From Syncephalis plumigaleata (taxonomy: Eukaryota > Zoopagomycota > Zoopagomycetes > Zoopagales > Piptocephalidaceae), in contig JAIXMF010000033.1 of NCBI GenBank assembly GCA_025201365.1, positions 1-64,000 of the forward strand: a DNA stretch of 64,000 nt, written 5' to 3'. The position numbers and the translations under genes are program-made. Shown here in pieces: positions 1 through 11,349 of this stretch; the stretch's first letter is position 1, and every line of letters begins with the position of its first letter. Under the pieces are notes generated by a model that did no database searches, was not told the origin of the DNA, and saw nothing but the letters and a program-made list of their open reading frames with translations.

Positions 1-1405
1 TTTTCTTCATTTCTACCGGGAAGCCGAATGGCATCTTGAATCGTGCCACGACATTCGGTGCCGATGTACGCGGTGACCATGGTTCGGCGGCGGTAAAGTC
101 CATGCCCATCGGACCGAGTTCGAGACTTTGAATGAGTTTCATCTCGCCTGCACCGTCGAACACGATATCCAATGTGGTACCGGCGAAACCACGCTGCAGC
201 CAACTAATCGGTTTACTATTTGCGTCCGGTCGTACTTCCACGCCAACAACCCGTGTCTTAGACGGCTTACCCGTGACGTAATTGCTAAGCATACCGCTTA
301 GATTGTCGCGATCTTCAGCTCTCGGTTGCGGCAGTAATTGTCCCATCATCGACATATGATTGGTGCCCGGTGTTATTTTAACGCCAGTTACATTGGCCGA
401 TACAATACGTAGATTATTGTAAAAGATGTCGAATGTCAAATCACCCAGATCAATGCCAAACGGTGATGGATTATCCATGGATGCCTCGGCGTTCATTGCA
501 ATACCGCCAAGTTTATGATTAGACGGCAAGTCGAACGACTTTAACTTGACATTAGGGAAGTTTTGCATACCTTTTTTCCATAGACATATAAATGTACATT
601 TGTGTTAGTCTCATGGTGATACAATCATGCCAGATCATTGTGTTACTGATTCGTGTATATGTGACTTACCTTTTAGTGTAATCTCTTTCTCCAATTTAAT
701 ACCGTCAAGAGTTATTCCCATTGCGCGTGCGCGTGCCTCTCCCTTGATAGACCATTTGAACTCGGACTTTTGCATCATTACCTTGGCGAAATCGCCAAAT
801 CCCTCCTTGTTCGTGACTTCAAATGTAAGCGACGAATCAATGGTGGCACCGACACCGGCCTTAGTAACAAGCGGATCCATCTTCATTCGACCAAGCTCCA
901 CGCCCTCGTAATAGAGACGTACCTTGTCTTTAAGTTCAATTTGCGCGTCAAATGGTCCGGTGTCCGTTACCATACCGGCCATTTGCATGGTGAAGTAGTC
1001 CTCCTGCGGATTGGTAATGTTGGCCGAGGTGATCGACATTTTCGCGGCACTGACTGCAGCTTGTGCAATGGCCGGCACGATAACAAAGATTAATACCGGG
1101 ATGAATATAGCGAGGAAGATAAGGGTAATCAAGCAGCAGATGCAGAGACACATGCGACGACGAGTCTTGAAGAAACCGCGTCGTCCTTGCTTCCCTGGCT
1201 CATCCACGATATCGCGATCAACATTGTAGTCGGAGCGTGCGTATTCCGATCTTGCCGTTCGATTGGCATACGGATCCTGCTCGTAACCGGTCAAATCATA
1301 ATTGTTGCCACCGTTGTAGATGGGTGATGGTGGTCTAATTTCGGACGTGTCATGACGAATAGCTTGTGCAGTAGCAACATTCTGATCGTGATTTAAATGG
1401 GCCAT
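1..1405 (-). CDS. DUF3712-family membrane protein, copy 1 (3' part beyond window edge)
   Basis: Two exons are visible on the minus strand: 1405-670 and 570 onward past base 1. They are separated by a 99-nt GT-AG intron (phase 1). The N-terminal ~80 residues are hydrophilic, followed by a basic TRRR stretch, a four-cysteine cluster (MCLCICC) and one long membrane segment at about residues 86-112. The rest is a beta-rich domain of the fungal DUF3712 type, related in layout to LEA-2-like proteins and to vacuolar Tag1-like proteins. Copy 2 at 51789-54293 matches it throughout and has its intron at the same codon and phase, which fixes the splice sites here. The cysteines beside the membrane segment could be palmitoylated (inference). 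A single-pass protein with a large lumenal or outer domain is likely. The C-terminus is missing only because the window ends. Function unknown. Confidence 0.85.
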
Positions 1406-3203
1406 TCTTTTTGTTGTTTAGAATAAGAAAAATTACTGGTCCAAATACTATTAAAGAAAAGGAAGAAGAAAAGAAGATACTTAATGTACTACTACTACTA
1501 ATAAATCGTTAAACAAAGAAATCACTCTGAAGTCGTAAAGAGAGAAATAAATGGAAGATGGAGAGAGAATGGCGTATGAATCGATTGTCATTAATTTTTA
1601 CGTATAACACCAACTAGAAAAGGATGCCTGGATGGTGAAAGAAAAGAAATAACTAACAAATACGCTTATTGTCGTCGCTAATAATGTATACACATGTATG
1701 TATATATATATATTATTTCAGCACGACAATTGGCGTATCTTATTAATTATGACAATTAAACGAATTATTAGTGACTATAGGAGGAACGAGTGAGCGAGTG
1801 AGTGAACAAGTAAGTGAGTGAACAAACACACCAACGGAAGGAATAGACGAGTTGTCGTTGCCGTCGCCGTTGCCTTATTTAATAGTCGATTATACGCAAA
1901 ATAGGCAAAGAGAGAGGGAGAGGAAGAGAGAGAGAGAGGGTAGGCAAAGAGATAGACAGCTATCTAAGTAACAATATTTTGCCACGGAAAAGGCAACGAC
2001 AGGCGAATACGATAAATAAGTGTCTATCGACGTACAAACAAACAAATTATGAAAAAGAGCGAACGGAATACGGAGCACTGGGGTCAAAACAAGCCGGTTA
2101 TCTAGTATGGATGCCAAGTGTTGGTGGTACTGATCCTTTGATACTACTAGTACTACGACGACGACTACTGCTACTACTACTGCTACTACTGCTCTAGATT
2201 TAACGATAGGTTGGTAAACTAGAAAGAAAAAAGATAAGAGAAAAAAGTGACAACCTCGTTGTACGTATATTAAGTGAACAACCCATGCACACATGCACCA
2301 CACATGCACGCACATCCAAATAATGACTGTAATGTATAGATATTAGTAAGTATAGAAATATCGACAGATCGGAAGTGAAAAATATACGAACTTGGCTGTT
2401 TATCTTGGTTAAATTGGAAGTGTATATCGGATGTAGAGCTTTAACGCAACGAAACTTCAAGTTTCCATTTGGGTTAGGACTCCACGTGCTGCCACCCCAA
2501 TCAACAAGTCGTACACGCACACACATACGCAAACACATACACAGAGCAATGTGCGTGCAACACTAACACCGAACAAATTGTACTGCGCTTGCAGCACCAT
2601 AGTAAGTTTCAACGACATCACCTGATGCTTTAAGGATGAACATTTGGACCAATCATTAGCCCGCTACAACTTTCCGAATGAATTTTGTTACAATACTGCT
2701 TTTTTCTTGAATAGAGGAAAAAAGGGGAACAGTAAATAAGAAAGAAAGAGTGTATATGAGTGCATCCGTATTGAACATGATAATACACGGTAACGTGCAC
2801 ATATAAAACGTGCTACATTGCAACTAGATGGATATAAATATGCGCATCATCACTAGCGAAAGCTGACATCATAATTGCGTTATGTCATATGGCAATGGAA
2901 TACCGAGACGTATTATCAAATACAATCAGTCAAATGTATATGATGAGCTTATTTACGAATCATTGCAGGATTCAACAGGTATATGTCTATTTCAGCTGTA
3001 TCTATACAGTAGACTACACTGATAACGGTATAATACGTGAATAGATTCTTACTAGTTGAACATGTAGTAAAATGATCAATTTTGGTTAACTACAGGCTAT
3101 TTCCATCCAATTTGCGCAGTTAGCCATTTGTCTTTACGAATAAATGATATTTCACTTACAGTATTGCTACCCCGTATTTTTGACAATTGACGATACAATA
3201 TGG
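1406..3203. other. Intergenic, low complexity, no gene seen
   Basis: Upstream region of the DUF3712 gene. It is AT-rich and holds purine-rich runs near 1910-1945, a GAC/TAC trinucleotide stretch near 2150-2195 and CA-rich stretches near 2285-2310 and 2515-2545. The open frames across it are hydrophobic or repeat-like translations of these runs and look like chance frames. Confidence 0.6.
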
Positions 3204-3482
3204 TTAATTTGTTATTTGTTGTTTGGATCCCTCTTGATCTTGTCCCTCTTGATCTTGATCTTCATTCAGTGAATATTTTGTGGACGTACTAGGATCAGGA
3301 GGAGGAACGGCACGTCGTTGGAATTGTGTTGGAATAGGGTTGTCCTCACGAACACTGCGAATAATCTGAATGAAGTTCAGACATGCAGCCATATCCCGAT
3401 TCCATACACGATAATCAATAGCTACTTGTAAGTACATGACATGGCAATATCCAACTATACTAGTACACTTGTATCCTCTACC
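3204..3482 (-). pseudogene. Orphan C-terminal fragment resembling TnpB/Fanzor nuclease
   Basis: An isolated minus-strand frame, open from 3482 to its stop at 3204. It contains VWNRDMAACLNF followed by a helix and a PTQFQRR tail. This recalls the third RuvC motif (NRD-x2-A-x2-N) and the following helix of OrfB/TnpB-type and eukaryotic Fanzor nucleases. The zinc-ribbon cysteine pairs that normally precede that motif are mostly absent: I see only the Cys of KCTS and of GYCH. Nothing recognisable lies upstream, because the strand closes with a stop just above 3482 and shows no further exons toward 3770. The fragment is therefore truncated and very probably non-functional. The family call rests on one short motif and is tentative. 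A chance ORF is the main alternative. Confidence 0.35.
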
Positions 3483-3851
3483 TTATAGAATTGATGATGA
3501 TAGTTATCGCTATCAATAAATGATCCATTACTAATACTGAATTGTTATTATTATCATGCTATGTTAATTGGCATTTCTATGGTAATAATGGTGTTAACAA
3601 TTGTGCAAATCTATTTATTAATAAACTGCAAATGTTAAAGGATAAATGCGCACATTGGATGGAAAAAAGCTGACTAATAATTCAATCATTGATTGATCAA
3701 AAACGTCATTATTCCCTAGGATAAGAGACACGTATAATCAAAACATCATTCTCAATACGATAACCTCTTAACAACCGTGAGCTTTCCTTCCCTCGTATTC
3801 GTATATCTTTCCTCCTCTTTTATAAGCTTAACCTGCATTACTAGTCAAAAC
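3483..3851. other. Intergenic, promoter side of GCLM
   Basis: AT-rich, no gene seen. The last ~70 bases before the GCLM start are pyrimidine-rich on the coding strand (tttccttccctcg near 3782), a leader composition shared by many genes in this window. Confidence 0.5.
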
Positions 3852-5336
3852 ATGTCCTCGTCAAATAACGGCACTTACCGCCAACTGATACTGAGCACAG
3901 GGAATCTAATGCATACCAATGTCACGGGTATTCTCAATAGTGCATTCAAGCGTACTCATGAAGAAGTAAGCATTAATAATAACAACAATGATAATAATAG
4001 TAAGATAACAATGTAATCTTGTAGGTATTGGCCGGATTCCGCAATACGCTACATGCTAACACGGCAGCTAATGTAAACAGTAGCAGTGACAGTAGTAGCA
4101 ATTCATCAAGTGTTGATTATGACACGACATCTGATCGATTAATCGTTGAGCATCCTCAATCGTTGTCATCTACAAAGTGTTGTTCCGACACGGATTCTAT
4201 CGATGATCTTCAGCTTACAGGTAAGGTATATGTTTGTTATTATTGAATCATTTACTTACTGCATCATTTTGTATAGCCAAACTATTCTTATTCCCTCAGA
4301 AAGATCAATCGACCGCTGAATCAGCAAAACATCAAATGGACATGGCCATACAATCATTGAAAAAGCGTACCGGTTTGACCCAAATCAATAACTTCACACT
4401 TGCCTTCACCGATTTCAAATTAGATGATGATGCTGAAGAGGAGGAAGAGGAAGACAACGCTATTACAACTGTGTCATGGCCTGATATGACCTATTATCAT
4501 CATTTATGGAAGGTAAGCTAGATTAGAGAAAATATTCATAATCATTGGAGGGATCATTTACATGTATATATATATATATCAATGGTAATTAGGCATTAGA
4601 AGAGGAACACAGTCAGGGTGGTGTTAAAGAACTTGGTGTATCGGAATTTACGAGAAATAGACTGGACGCTTTCCTGTCTACTATTACGGTAAGTGGAGAA
4701 CACATAATGATGATGATGATGATGATACACCGCTTCTTGTTATCTAGTATTAATGATCATATTCATGATATACGCACAGATACCACCTGCTAGTAATCAA
4801 GTTAACCTCGCCGATTGTTGTATTATGCCTCGTGAATTAATCGCCTATTGTCGTGAACGTGGTATCGAATTAGTCACGCATAGTGATGCTAGTGGTAAGC
4901 TATCTAATTCGATTGTAGTTGTCATTTTACGTAGAACTCTAACAGTCGATCCAACTATTTAGATTTGTTTTCCACTAAAGAGTTGCAACAATTACTAAAG
5001 CAATTTCCATCAGTTCATGGTTATACACCAGCAGACGCATCGTCCATTTCCCTTCAATGGTTGCTCAAATTCTCTGTTATGGTACAATCTCGCGGTATTA
5101 TCTGTGATAAAGGGTAAGCAAGTCAATGACAATGCTAAAAGACAAGTACACTCATTATAATACTAATATGTTATGTGTATGGATTGGATCTGATCTGAAC
5201 ATAGATATATTTTGTTTGCTACTAGCAAATAATCCTGTCTCCATTTAAATATTACAGGACCATCTTCATTTTTGCGCATCTTTCATTGAAGAAAAAAGAG
5301 GATCAAGTAAGAACAATCGTCATCTGCACGAACTAA
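3852..5336 (+). CDS. GCLM: Glutamate-cysteine ligase regulatory (modifier) subunit
   Basis: Seven exons: 3852-3965, 4025-4220, 4277-4512, 4593-4688, 4780-4894, 4963-5113, 5258-5336. The spliced protein contains the GCLM signature around exon 5 (IPPASNQVNLADCCIMP, then THSDASDLFSTKEL) and ends with the sequence that follows MVQSRGIICDKGTI. It belongs to the aldo-keto-reductase fold, without evidence of its own catalysis. In other eukaryotes it binds the catalytic subunit of glutamate-cysteine ligase, raises its affinity for glutamate and relieves glutathione feedback, the first step of glutathione synthesis in the cytosol. Two low-complexity inserts, a Ser/Asn-rich run in exon 2 and an acidic EEEEEED run in exon 3, lengthen it. 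A GTG 75 bases upstream keeps the frame open, but the ATG at 3852 is preferred. The exact C-terminus is less sure, since gtaaga at 5307 could be a further donor. Confidence 0.85.
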
Positions 5337-5356
5337 CACAAATATTGCCGCTACTC

Positions 5357-6643
5357 TTAAGCTTCATCATCCGATGAGGCTTCATCACCCGACACTTCCG
5401 CGTTCTCTCGTTCCACACGTGCCATCAACTCTGCTAGTTCAAGATCATCCGTCTCGCTAACTGCCTTTGGCTTCATCTTGATGCTGAGCGATCCCTTGGC
5501 ATCTGTGATGCTTTCCTGTACCTTCACGATCGCTTGTTCCAACAACTCAATACCCGCCTTCTTATCCAATGATGTAGTGAGCATGACATAAAGTGGTGGT
5601 GCTACCAATTTGACCTTTTAACAAAAGTAAAATAAAATAGCAATCGTTTGTAATTAGTTTATCTATGTGTGTATATATATATGCACGTACCTTCACTTCA
5701 CCATCATCATTGGAGCATTTCTCGGCTTCTTTTAGAGCACGCTTAATGGCATCAATGCCTTCGTAGCCGAAACATGTCACTTCGACATCTATTCATTCAT
5801 TATAATATGCATACATATTTGTTTGTTCAATCGTTCTTTTATATATATATATATATGGATTCACTTACCTGCACGAATCTTTACCGGTTGCGGTGTAAGA
5901 CGACGAGCAATACTGGCCAATAATTCTGTACGCACTTCATCTGTCATCTCTAGTCCTTCTAGAACCGTCTCGGGATCACTATAGTCATCGGTAAGTAATC
6001 GAAAAGAAAGCATAAAGTGCATCCTCGACTAAAAACGCTTACTTGATCACCATCTTGAAGGCATCATACGCATGACCATACTTGCGGTAGAGTGGCCAAC
6101 CAATCGATTTGTACAGGTCCTCGAGTGGCATATCAAGTTTCTCGGCAATGTAGCGTAGAATGCTATGCACCTAATCATAACAGGAGCGATTAGTTTACAG
6201 CAATCGATTAGCGTCATCATCGACAGCATTTCTTACCGCTTTGGATTTATTATACTTTTCTTCGCATTTAATAATATCCTCGGGTGCTACACGACGCTTC
6301 GACAAGTCGATATAACCTATTGTAATAATAACAACGGCGAAATAATCAATATAACTCACTTTACTAGTAGCGTGTTCTGTATGGTCACACACTTACCTTT
6401 TTCCTTGTCGACACGTAGAACGACTACAACTTCATTGCGTCCGATACGGATAAGCTTCTGAATACTACGGATACGACGACGAGACAGTTCGGAGAGCAAG
6501 ATCATACCGTCCGCGTTATCGTATTCGAGTAGATGAACATTGGCGCCCATTTCGGCAATATCGCGTACATTGACCATAACCACATCTTCCACCTCGGGGA
6601 AGCGGTTCTCGTAGAAACGACAACGGAATTTTGGATTCGACAT
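5357..6643 (-). CDS. SUI2: Translation initiation factor eIF2 alpha subunit
   Basis: Six exons: 6643-6397, 6316-6237, 6170-6043, 5978-5869, 5788-5691, 5614-5357. They give 306 residues, the usual length (304 in yeast, 315 in human). The N-terminal S1/OB domain holds the family block [12 protein letters not shown] and the regulatory loop [12 protein letters not shown]. The second serine of that loop, residue 54 here, corresponds to the Ser51 phosphorylated by Gcn2-type kinases. Exons 2-4 encode the helical domain ([15 protein letters not shown]) and exons 5-6 the C-terminal alpha/beta domain that contacts eIF2-gamma, ending in an acidic DEASSDDEA tail. The factor delivers initiator tRNA to the 40S ribosome. 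The gene is convergent with GCLM, with stops only 20 bp apart. One intron carries a long TA run near 5840-5856. Confidence 0.95.
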
Positions 6644-7678
6644 GATGAAGCACGGTATATAGCTAAAGATCAGAAAGGATCAGAGGGGATGTGCGTGCAG
6701 CTTACAATACGTGATCAAACAAAAAATAATAATAGTTGACGTTGTATGGCCAATAAAGGCGTAAATGAGTCGAGAGAAAAGAGGGAGATTAGCGATTAGT
6801 GTGAAAACAACACGAATGACCGCTGAAAACTGTGATGATTAAAAACTGGCACATTCCAATTCAGTGGCAACGTTTCAGCTTAAGCAATTGCATCAGCAAT
6901 ATTACGGCATACTTGCTTAATATACATAGATCAGTATCATTTGATTAAATCAAGGCAAATCTGTAGAGTTATTACTCGATAATTGTATCAGTGTATATTC
7001 ATGAATGACACTCATCTATATGTGTATATGTGTATATGTATGTAAATGCGCATACACATAATCATTTAATAAATCACGCACTCGCATATAAATTGGAAAA
7101 CAGAGAAAGAGAGAAGGAAAGAAAGAAACGACAGCAGCAAGAGAAAGAGTAGGAGAAGGAGAATCTATATTATCATTTAGTCACCTTCTTTCATCTTGCT
7201 TCTTTCCAAATAGATGAACAAACAAACAAACAAACAAACAAGCAATCGCATAAGCACATAGAAATAATTATTTATCATTTCAACAGGACAAAAAGCAACA
7301 GCCTTATAGAATAATACGTATGATTGATTAAAGGCATGGGGAAACAAAACACTATAAATATCCTGGTGATGACCACAAAGTGTTAAAGTAGTAAACGGGA
7401 ACCGGATTAAATTGAATCAATAAAAATGATACTATATGCGCACACAAATGCGTGTATGCGTTGTAGTAGATATGAAGACGAAGGTGGTGGTGGTGGTGAT
7501 TCGTATCACATAATACATGTGTATTGGTCGCGGTCTACTACTGTCGCTTATTATTAATTGAGTTGGTTAGGTTGGTCAGTCAGTCAGTCAGCAATTAAAT
7601 ACACATATAAAAATACGCTACATCAACATCATCATCATCATACACTACTACTTCGCCATCACGACAATAATGACAGTT
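6644..7678. other. Intergenic, upstream of eIF2-alpha and downstream of G-alpha
   Basis: About 1 kb, no gene seen. Contains GA-rich sequence (7105-7165), a short AAAC repeat near 7216-7240, a GGT run near 7485-7496 and CAT runs near 7621-7640. Confidence 0.6.
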
Positions 7679-8931
7679 TTACAAAAGGCCGCATTGACGT
7701 AGATTAGTTTGAATAATAATATCGTTGACGGCGGCCATTACAAACTTGATCTGATTGGTGTCGGTAGCACAAGTGAAATGCGTGTAGATTTGCTTGGAAT
7801 CCGATTGATTCAAGGCGACAAATCGATTGAGAATGTAGTCGCAGGCTGCGTCGTAATTGTCGCCACCGTCGAAATCGGGGAAGAACTGACGCATCGGTGA
7901 GATGGGCAGCTTGAAGCGGAACAGATCGATCTTGTTCAAGAATAGAATAATACTCGTTTGCACAAACCAGCGAGAGTTGCAAATCGAGTCGAATAGCGTT
8001 AATGCTTCTTGCATTCGATTGACAGTCTCATCCTCCACGAGTACTTGATCGTACTCGCTGATAGCCACCAAGAATACAATTGCCGTCACATTCTCGAAGC
8101 AATGGATCCACTTTTTACGCTCTGATCGCTGACCACCCACATCAAGCATACGATAGGTGAGGTCGCCGATGTGGAATGTTGTCTCGGTGATACCGGTGGT
8201 CTTGACGCGAGAGCGCAACACATCCTGGTCCGATGGCAGGTAGTCAGGCTGAGCAATACGATCGATAGACTCGAAATAGCTATAGAGAGTAAATAATGGT
8301 AATGAATCATAGGTCAGTGTTCCGTACTATTTACGATGCATGAACTAAGCAAATAAAGCAAAGCAAATACTTACTATCGGGCAGAATCATTCAATTGATA
8401 CTCGCGTGATCGATGGAAGCACTCTTGCACGCCTTGATCAAGCCAGAGTGACCGAACGGCCACCGCCACTTCATTGGGCAGCATATCGGCCTCGATTTGT
8501 GATGGCAAATCAAGGATGACCGCGCTGTGAATCTTGTTGTTGGGATTAGTGAGAGGAATACCCATATTATGCATGGCTTCTAGGATGACACGCATCGATT
8601 GGACCGTATTAGAGAAGATGATTTCTTTGAATGATTCGCGTTCCTCTAGACTATAGCCGCCGTCGTGAATTAGTTTCATTTGCTTAAGAATGGTGGATTT
8701 GCCAGATTCACCAGCACCTATTTATCGATTATTAGAGCAGATAATGGTTAGTCAATCATAGTCATTTCTATTATTTTTCATATATACATCAGTAGGATGT
8801 TTGAGCTACTTACCCAGCAAAAGCATTTTAACTTCATTGCGCTGCTGGATTTTGTCTCGACGAATCTGGTTTTCAATTTCTTCGTTGCGTCGCTTCGACT
8901 CTAGCTCTTCTTTGGATACACAGCAACCCAT
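7679..8931 (-). CDS. Heterotrimeric G protein alpha subunit, Gi-like C-terminus
   Basis: Three exons: 8931-8814, 8717-8375, 8279-7679. They give 353 residues, the standard G-alpha length. MGCCVS at the N-terminus fits N-myristoylation at Gly2 with neighbouring cysteines for palmitoylation. The P-loop is GAGESGKST at 40-48. Switch I (SRVKTTG), switch II ([12 protein letters not shown]), NKID and TCATDT guanine motifs are all intact. The last four residues CGLL place a cysteine at position -4, the ADP-ribosylation site of Gi/Gpa1-like subunits. The protein should couple seven-TM receptors to downstream signalling at the plasma membrane. Both of its introns (one splitting the codon before the P-loop, one after NDSA) are at the same place and phase as introns in the second G-alpha gene at 19282-21033. 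The upstream region is pyrimidine-rich on the coding strand. Confidence 0.95.
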
Positions 8932-11349
8932 TTTTGATTAGATGTGAAGGTAATGATCGTACTACTACCTAGTAATAACAGTTATTCGTTAGTAAATGGA
9001 TATGATAATGGTAATAAAGATTCTATCTATCTAGTTAGAGACTAGAATGTTAACGGAATAAAAAAGGGGAGGATTGATCAACTACAAGGCAGATTTGTGC
9101 TAACCCTAAAATAAAAAAAGATTGCACCCAATGTGGCGAAGAAAGCTTGCAGACACTGCGACACACCGTAAAAAATGTTTGATTTTCTCTGGTTTTAGCG
9201 TAATAAACAGACCAGTAAGAAAAAAGAGTGAATAGCTAATAGATATTGCTAAGGATGATGATGATGATGATACAGTTGTTGTTGTTGTTTATATAGTAAA
9301 CCTATGATTTGTGGTTACTTGCTAATAAATGTATAGAGGATGTAACTCCGCTCAAATAAGTTATAAACACAGCAATGAGAGGAGAAACCGCACACATATA
9401 CATATATGTATACATATATACATAGTGGCGTATTCTTCAATAGCTCAATAAACGAGTAAACCAACTAATGAATCTTACTTACAGAACAGTAATAGAGTGA
9501 CGAACTAGTTCAATGAAATTGATAGTAAATCAAAGTAAAGAGATGATGATGATGAAGCGTTGTCGTTGTACACACGCGTAGGAATAAATACTGCTTGGAC
9601 GTCAAGTGTATATAGTGGGGTAAACAATAGATGGCAACAGAGATGATGACACTGACACGCAAAGTCAGTCAAAGTAGCCCTAATAACAAGGGGAATAGAA
9701 GCGGTTAAGGTGTGTGTGTGTAGAGTAATAGTAACTAGTAGTAAAGAAAGAAGTAAATAAGAAGTAGTAGTAGTATAGGTGGAGAAAGAAAAAGATAATA
9801 ACGGAATAGAATGGATGATGAATAAAGGAATGAATGAATGAGTGAATAGGCATACACACACACACATCACACGCACACACTTTCTCTCGATTTCTCTCTC
9901 TCTATCTCACTTACTTTTGCATTCACATTCACTTATTGCTCACATTCACACAGCACAAAGAAGGAAAGATCCAGTCAAAGTAATTGAGAGAAAATAAATG
10001 TACCAGTTATGTAAGGACGTGCACACACAGTACGCATATACACAGTACGAATACACGCACACACACGTACACGTACACCAAAGGAAAGAAATGGAAAAAG
10101 GCGAAATGGATGAATATGTGTAAGGTGCGTTGTTTTGCGTGTGTGTATGTGTGTATGTATACGCAAGTAAGCAAGTGACAGTGAGTGTGGTTTAGTCAAA
10201 GTGTGAAGGGCGTGTCTTTAAGACAGAAGCGGGGTGAAGAGAAAAAAACGAACAAGAGAGGCCGACACGTATAAGGGGACGGAAAAAAGGTTACCGAATA
10301 TGGAAATGCCATTGGCAACATACCAGTAGTGTGTTCATGGAATCACTATCAATGGAGGATTAGCAATAAGGCAGTGTCACAGAACAAATAATTGATCTAC
10401 TTTATTATAGATGAAATACCAGAAAACATATCCTATTGCATACAGATAATAATAATCATAATAGGAGGATAATCATATTAGCCTATTTTCTTGCTCTCTC
10501 TCAAGAGTGAAATAGATGAATTCCTTGAACAAGTCAAGTATGCCTACAGACCGAACAAGATCGTCCATCCCTGAAACTCAGTAATATACAACCTCTACTC
10601 ACAGTCGTATAACCATTATAGATGCTTATATGTATATCTGTATATGTGTGTATGTGGTAGTTACATGGCATGGCGGGGTACTTTTACGATGTGGGAATTG
10701 AGGTCACTTGCGGAGAAGATAGATAATGTCGTGTAAGACCAGGCAAGGATGCGATGATGATGATAGGATGACTGATTTGTCAATCAACGCTACATGTAGT
10801 AATATACGATAACTACAAGATAGTAAATATGCAAGTGCTACTTAAGGATCGACATGTAACATTGAAATAAGGTTTGGCAATAAATTGGAATAACAAAATA
10901 ACAAGACATTCTTAGAGTATAGAAACAAGCAAGCATATTTACAAGTGTATACACTTCAATAGCAAATAGTATTTAATAGTAGGATATTCAACATATTATT
11001 ATTATTAATCTATCATTACCAAATAATACGCACGACAAAGAGTAACTAACAATATTTTGTAATATGAAATAATAAAAATTTTACTATTTTTTTATTTCCG
11101 TCTACAGCACTTTGTTATTGTCGTTGTTGTTGTGACATCTTTGTATTGTTTACTAATCGACACGCTATTCTATGCTTCTAGCATCTACTTGAAGGTGCTA
11201 GGAATATAGGAACGAGTAGATGTTAATGAATCCTTTCCTATAACAGGATTGCACTTTTGTTGTATTACACATTCTAGTTGCATTCTGCGTTATTACTAGT
11301 ACTCTCGTCTTTTCTAGATTATTAAGCGTTTATTTGTTAGTAGCGTGTC
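8932..11349. other. Long upstream region of G-alpha gene, low complexity
   Basis: 2.4 kb between two divergent genes. On the coding strand of the G-alpha gene it is strongly pyrimidine-rich from about 9700 to 10260 and carries CA/TG microsatellites (9709-9721, 9855-9880, 10040-10070, 10140-10160) and a GAT run at 9255-9271. The frames across it translate to S/L/T/H-rich peptides and are not credible genes. No RNA gene was recognised. Confidence 0.55.

Noticed and set aside
9505-10199. Frames rich in His/Thr/Ser on both strands
   Set aside because: Translations of CA/TG and CT-rich microsatellites upstream of a G-alpha gene.
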